A stretch of DNA of 10,905 nt, from contig JACJYN010000026.1 in assembly GCA_020636095.1 (NCBI GenBank), positions 1 to 10,905 of the forward strand, in the 5' to 3' direction. How positions within the stretch are numbered: the first letter of the stretch is position 1; every line of letters starts with the position of its first letter. Position numbers and translations under genes: made by a program. This DNA is from Lewinellaceae bacterium. GTDB taxonomy: Bacteria > Bacteroidota > Bacteroidia > Chitinophagales > Saprospiraceae. Shown here piece after piece: positions 7,955 to 10,905 of this stretch. A model generated the notes under the pieces. The model was not told where the DNA came from, searched no databases, and saw nothing but the letters and a program-made list of their open reading frames with translations.

Positions 7955-7988
7955 CGGCTAATATTGTGTCCAAGCACTTACTTAGCCG
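7955..7988. terminator. Inverted repeat between converging genes, possible bidirectional terminator
   Basis: CGGCTAA at 7955-7961 is the exact reverse complement of TTAGCCG at 7982-7988, giving a 7-bp stem with a 20-base loop. It lies in the 77-base gap between the mutarotase stop and the sulfatase stop, where both transcripts should end. A second small hairpin, TGCTT-TCG-AAGCA, occupies 7933-7945. Neither is followed by a good T-run, so intrinsic termination is uncertain. Confidence 0.28.
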
Positions 7989-7996
7989 GCCTTATA

Positions 7997-9442
7997 TCAC
8001 TGTCCCAAAATACCAAGATGCCGCAGCCCCCTCCCGATTTTATCCGTCAGGGCATCCCCCAGTTCCATCCGGCAGCTATCCGCCAGGGCCTGCATGGCCT
8101 CCACCTGCGTAGCATGCGTGCGGATCACATCGGTAGCCTCGCCAATATCTGTCTGTAAGTCATAGAGTTCCAGCCCGGCCTTTACACCGTAATTGTAGGG
8201 AATGGGCTGGCCATCGTCCCGCCCCGGACGGCCCTCCAAAGATCGGTAGGTATGGGGGAAATAGAGCTTCCAGCGCCCGTCGCCGCTGAGCATCCCCTCC
8301 AGTTCGTTCTGTTTATAGTAGAAAAAATACGCCTCGTGTGGATTCCGGGCCCCCTCCTCGGCCAACAGCAGGGGTGCGATGTCTTTACCATCTACGGGAT
8401 GAGCGGGCATATCTGCCTGGAGCCACCGGGCGATGGTGGGGAAGAGGTCGATGGTGGCGGCAGGTTGCGCCTGTATTACCCCGGCGGGAATTTTTGCGGG
8501 CCATTTGGCGATGAACGGCACCCGGACACCGCCTTCAAAGACGGTCCCCTTTCCCTCCCGCAGGGGGCCGGCGCTGCCGCCGTGGGCGCCGTAGGAGAGC
8601 CAGGGGCCGTTGTCGGAGGTGAAAATCACCAGGGTGTTTTCTTCTAGCCCGTGTTGTTGCAGGGCGGCCATCACCTGCCCAACCGACCAGTCGATTTCCA
8701 TGATCACATCGCCGTACAAGCCGGCGCCCGACTTGCCGCGGAACTGATCCGAAACAAAAAGGGGGACGTGAGGCATGCTATGGGCCACATAAAGGAAGAA
8801 GGGCCGTTCTTTGCTTCGTTCGATAAAGCCTACGGCCCGTTGGGTGTACCAGGTTGTGAGCGAGTCCTGGTTATCCGGCAGGTAGCGGGCTACCTCTTCG
8901 CCTTCCAACACCGGCAATTCGGGGAAGTTGAAGTTTTCGTTATTGGGATGCCGGGGCCACATATCATTGGAATAGGGGATGCCGAAGTATTCATCGAAAC
9001 CCTGGCGGGTGGGCAGGAACTCTGGCAAATGCCCCAGGTGCCATTTGCCATAGATAGCGGTGGCGTAACCCCGCTGCTTCACCAGTTCAGCCAGGGTCGT
9101 TTCCTCCGGGTGCAGGCCGACGGAATCAGTAGGCATAAAGGCTCCGGCGACGCCCACCCGGTTGGCGTAACAGCCGGTCAGCAGCGATGCCCTGGAGGCA
9201 GAACATACTGCCTGGGAAACGTAAAAGTTGGTGAAACGGATGCCCTCTTCCGCCATTTTGTCCAGGTGTGGAGTGGCGTAATTTCGCTGGCCGTAGCAAC
9301 TCAGGTCGCCGTAGCCGAGGTCGTCGGCAAAAATGAGCACGATGTTAGGCGGTTGCGGATTTTTGGATTGCAGCGGTACTTGTTTATCTGTCTTTAAGGT
9401 AGATAGAGCCACGAGTAATAGAATGAGTGATTTGACGGGCAT
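7997..9442 (-). CDS. Formylglycine-dependent (S1-type) sulfatase
   Basis: Removes sulfate esters, probably from a sulfated polysaccharide or its oligosaccharides. The N-terminus has a short hydrophobic segment (5-14) that suggests export, but the cleavage site is poor. The catalytic domain starts with NIVLIFADDLGYGD (Asp40, Asp41 metal ligands). The maturation motif is CSASR at 80-84: Cys80 would be converted to formylglycine, with Ala where CxPSR has Pro, a known tolerated variant. GKWH (132-135), His221 and His225 in HSMPHVP, Asp277-Asn278 in FTSDNG and Lys298 in GKGTVFEGG complete the active site. The C-terminal subdomain has HTYRSLEGRPG and LELYDLQTDIGE, as in arylsulfatase-A-like enzymes. 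The length of 481 residues is complete. Its maturase is not in the window. It converges with the sugar-lactone operon, suggesting but not proving a sulfated fucan as substrate. Confidence 0.93.
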   Translation of the reverse strand: MPVKSLILLLVALSTLKTDKQVPLQSKNPQPPNIVLIFADDLGYGDLSCYGQRNYATPHLDKMAEEGIRFTNFYVSQAVCSASRASLLTGCYANRVGVAGAFMPTDSVGLHPEETTLAELVKQRGYATAIYGKWHLGHLPEFLPTRQGFDEYFGIPYSNDMWPRHPNNENFNFPELPVLEGEEVARYLPDNQDSLTTWYTQRAVGFIERSKERPFFLYVAHSMPHVPLFVSDQFRGKSGAGLYGDVIMEIDWSVGQVMAALQQHGLEENTLVIFTSDNGPWLSYGAHGGSAGPLREGKGTVFEGGVRVPFIAKWPAKIPAGVIQAQPAATIDLFPTIARWLQADMPAHPVDGKDIAPLLLAEEGARNPHEAYFFYYKQNELEGMLSGDGRWKLYFPHTYRSLEGRPGRDDGQPIPYNYGVKAGLELYDLQTDIGEATDVIRTHATQVEAMQALADSCRMELGDALTDKIGRGLRHLGILGQ

Positions 9443-10018
9443 ACGCTTGTTTTTATTTGTAATGTGAATCTGTCCGGCTACTGATTATCTATTGGGGAGA
9501 GGCTCCATAAGCCTGGTTCCGCATTACAAGTGGTTTATCGTTTCCAGGCCCGATGGGTTTACAATTTCCCCGGTATCGAAGATACGGGAATAGTTGAAAT
9601 GTTGCCCACATTGACTGTTGTCCGGGATTTCGGAGAACCCGTTACCGGGAGTGGCGTGGAAGACGACGTCGACGTCCGGCTGTTCGTGGATGCGCCGCAT
9701 ATCTTTTTCCCCCTTGGGCTTTTTCCCCATAGCTTTCTCAACCTTACCGATGGCTGCTTCCTGTCTTCTGGCGTCGACATCGCAGACGTAGGTGGCCTCT
9801 ACGTTGTCCAATGCTGGCAGGAAAAAGTTTGTTGCTCTGGTTGCAAAATAAGGGAGTACAGAAGGGGAGGTGCGTTTTATTTCAGTAAACGGTTGTGTTC
9901 AGCTGGAAAAGATAGTTTCTCGGCCGCAACCAGCATTTTGGATTAGTTGGCCATACTCTTATATCCATCCTATTGGAACCATTCCCACCCCAAAGCCTGT
10001 TTTGAACCAAAACCCCAA
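9443..10018. other. Gene-poor region between the sulfatase and the phosphoesterase
   Basis: Apart from the oxidoreductase relic this 576-base stretch holds no supported gene. The plus-strand open frame across 9530-9946 is antisense to the relic and has no recognisable features. A small hairpin, AGGCT-CCATA-AGCCT, lies at 9500-9514. I found no good TAnnTTTG promoter for the sulfatase in 9443-9523 and none for the phosphoesterase upstream of 10019. Confidence 0.5.
9524..9898 (-). pseudogene. Decayed Gfo/Idh/MocA-family oxidoreductase fragment
   Basis: A minus-strand open frame from the stop at 9899-9901 to the stop at 9524-9526 contains a recognisable N-terminal piece of a secreted-type Gfo/Idh/MocA dehydrogenase. 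It reads ATRATNFFLPALDNVEATYV, then CDVDARRQEAAIGKVEKAMG, then KKPKGEKDMRRI and DVDVVFHATP. These match the part of the Rossmann domain from the first helix to the strand before the usual DHW and EKP motifs. After ATP (about 9647) the similarity stops in all three frames I read: neither DHW nor GKHVYVEKP follows and the C-terminal domain is absent. Upstream, the glycine-rich nucleotide motif and any signal peptide are also missing. There is no ATG, only a TTG at 9811 inside the conserved block. I read this as a relic of a gene that may once have served the same sugar locus. A short functional protein is much less likely. Confidence 0.6.
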
Positions 10019-10771
10019 ATGAGAATCCAATACTGCTCCGGCCTGCACCTCGAATTCCTGGAAAACCGCCGGTGGCTGGCGGCCAACCCGCTGATCCCTT
10101 CAGCGGAGGTACTGGTGGTTGCCGGGGACTGTTTTTACCTGGGCGATGACTACGATTCGTATCACTTCATCCGTAGGGTAGCGGATGAGTTTGAGGCGGT
10201 GTATATCCTACCTGGCAATCACGAGTACTACGGCGGGTATGATGTTGCTACTGCCCTGCAGGCTACTTTCGAGGCCATCAAAGAAAATGTTTTCCTCGTC
10301 AATAATACTTCCATTGAGGCACAAGGCGTAAGGCTGATCTTTTCGACGATGTGGTCGCTGATCAACAAGAACATCCGGGAGATCATCCGCAGTCTGACAG
10401 ACTTTCGCCAGATTAAATACGAGGGCGAACCGTTCACTGTCAACCACTTCAACGCCCTACACGAAAACGCCTTTCAGTTTCTGAAAAAGGAAGTGGCGAA
10501 GGAAGGCAAGAAGCTGGTTGTCACCCACCACCTGCCGAGTAACGAGTGCAACATCGACCAGTTTAAAGGAAGCGTGCTCAACCCCGCCTTCTGTGTGGAG
10601 AAAACCTGGTTTGTTGCCGCGTCGGATGTCTCTGCCTGGATCTACGGCCACAGCCACCGCAATGTGCCTGACTTTGAGATCAACGGTACGCGGATGCTGA
10701 CAAATCAGTTGGGATACGTTGGGTGTAGAGAGCATCTTACGTTCAGGAGGGATGAGGTGGTTAGCGTTTAA
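10019..10771 (+). CDS. Calcineurin-like metallophosphoesterase with an altered first metal motif
   Basis: A 250-residue protein of the calcineurin-like phosphoesterase family, which hydrolyses phosphate mono- or diesters at a two-metal site. Motifs in order are SGLHLE (7-12, with His10), AGD (35-37, Asp37), GNHE (66-69), THH (169-171) and GHSH (210-213), so four of the five metal blocks are intact. The first block normally reads SDLHLE, but here residue 8 is Gly (codon GGC at 10040-10042). The Asp that normally binds the first metal is therefore missing, through what would be a single A-to-G change from GAC. No signal peptide is present, so it should be cytoplasmic. The frame is open back to a TTG at 9947, but family similarity begins at the ATG at 10019 (MRIQYCSGLHLEF). 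A P-loop kinase-like gene follows 38 bases later on the same strand. The substrate is unknown; it could be a nucleic-acid end or a nucleotide. Activity with Gly8 is uncertain. Confidence 0.88.
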   Translation: MRIQYCSGLHLEFLENRRWLAANPLIPSAEVLVVAGDCFYLGDDYDSYHFIRRVADEFEAVYILPGNHEYYGGYDVATALQATFEAIKENVFLVNNTSIEAQGVRLIFSTMWSLINKNIREIIRSLTDFRQIKYEGEPFTVNHFNALHENAFQFLKKEVAKEGKKLVVTHHLPSNECNIDQFKGSVLNPAFCVEKTWFVAASDVSAWIYGHSHRNVPDFEINGTRMLTNQLGYVGCREHLTFRRDEVVSV

Positions 10772-10809
10772 AGAATGTTGTAAGCAGAGGCCATACAAAA
10801 ACTATATAA

Positions 10810-10905
10810 ATGGAAGGCATCCTATTCATCGGCATTCAGGCCAGCGGCAAATCGACATTCTATAAAGAGCGGTTCTTCAACTCACACCTGAGGATCAGCC
10901 TGGAC
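10810..10905 (+). CDS. P-loop kinase/ATPase, N-terminal part (cut by window end)
   Basis: Only the first 32 codons are inside the window. They begin at an ATG and show a Walker A motif at residues 8-16, GIQASGKST (G-x4-GKS/T), in a beta strand-loop-helix context (ILFIGIQASGKSTFYKERF). The segment then approaches RISLD, where related small kinases place an acidic residue. This start resembles the AAA/polynucleotide-kinase-like ATP-binding proteins of about 150-200 residues found in many bacteria, but the rest of the gene is needed to decide. The 38-base gap after the phosphoesterase on the same strand suggests co-transcription. Confidence 0.8.
   Translation, partial: MEGILFIGIQASGKSTFYKERFFNSHLRISLD

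Noticed and set aside
8651..9397. 248-codon plus-strand open frame antisense to the sulfatase
   Set aside because: The opposite strand encodes a complete sulfatase; the plus frame has only shadow-like composition and no domain features.
9530..9946. 138-codon plus-strand frame upstream of the metallophosphoesterase
   Set aside because: It is antisense to the oxidoreductase relic, whose minus-strand reading is recognisable; the plus frame shows nothing.
9947..10018. TTG start extending the metallophosphoesterase by 24 residues
   Set aside because: Family similarity starts at the ATG at 10019 and the extension has no signal peptide or motif.
1..10905. Search for CRISPR repeats, tRNAs, transposase genes, phage genes and known defence systems
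   Set aside because: None seen by eye on either strand; the P-loop gene and the phosphoesterase alone do not establish a defence or repair system.

Overview
The window looks like chromosomal DNA of a GC-rich member of the Bacteroidota, most likely a Saprospiria/Lewinella-type bacterium from a polysaccharide-rich, probably marine, habitat. The lineage is an inference. It rests on a large secreted protease/propeller/beta-barrel protein, a TAnnTTTG-like promoter element, the absence of clear Shine-Dalgarno sequences, and the pairing of a fucose-type sugar pathway with a sulfatase. No phylogenetic marker gene is present.

Layout. (1) Positions 106-4867, minus strand: two exported proteins. The first transcribed is a 1014-residue protein (1823-4867) with a zinc-protease-like N-terminal domain (HEYRH), a WD40/TolB-like middle and a probable outer-membrane barrel. 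Downstream of it lies a three-domain M1 aminopeptidase (106-1710). (2) Positions 4868-5011: a divergent intergenic region with candidate promoters in both directions. (3) Positions 5012-7919, plus strand: a compact run of four genes with gaps of 20, 3 and 11 bases. They encode a lipoprotein glycerophosphodiester phosphodiesterase, a COG3618 sugar lactonase, an SDR dehydrogenase and a RhaM/FucM-type mutarotase. (4) Positions 7997-9442, minus strand: a convergent formylglycine-type sulfatase. (5) Positions 9443-10018: no intact gene, but a decayed Gfo/Idh/MocA oxidoreductase fragment on the minus strand. (6) Positions 10019-10905, plus strand: a calcineurin-like metallophosphoesterase lacking the usual first metal-binding Asp, then the start of a P-loop kinase/ATPase cut by the window end.

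How the genes fit together. Mutarotase, dehydrogenase and lactonase are the first three steps of the non-phosphorylating (oxidative) route for a 6-deoxy sugar, L-fucose or L-rhamnose: anomer interconversion, oxidation to the lactone, hydrolysis to the aldonate. With the sulfatase next door, the simplest reading is use of a sulfated, fucose-containing polysaccharide. The dehydratase and later steps, SusC/SusD transporters and glycoside hydrolases are not here, so either they lie elsewhere or this is a partial locus. The decayed oxidoreductase beside the sulfatase suggests that the region has lost genes.

I see no CRISPR array, tRNA, rRNA, insertion sequence or phage gene. The most notable observations are the protease-propeller-barrel protein, the D-to-G change at the metal site of the metallophosphoesterase with its P-loop neighbour, and the oxidoreductase relic.
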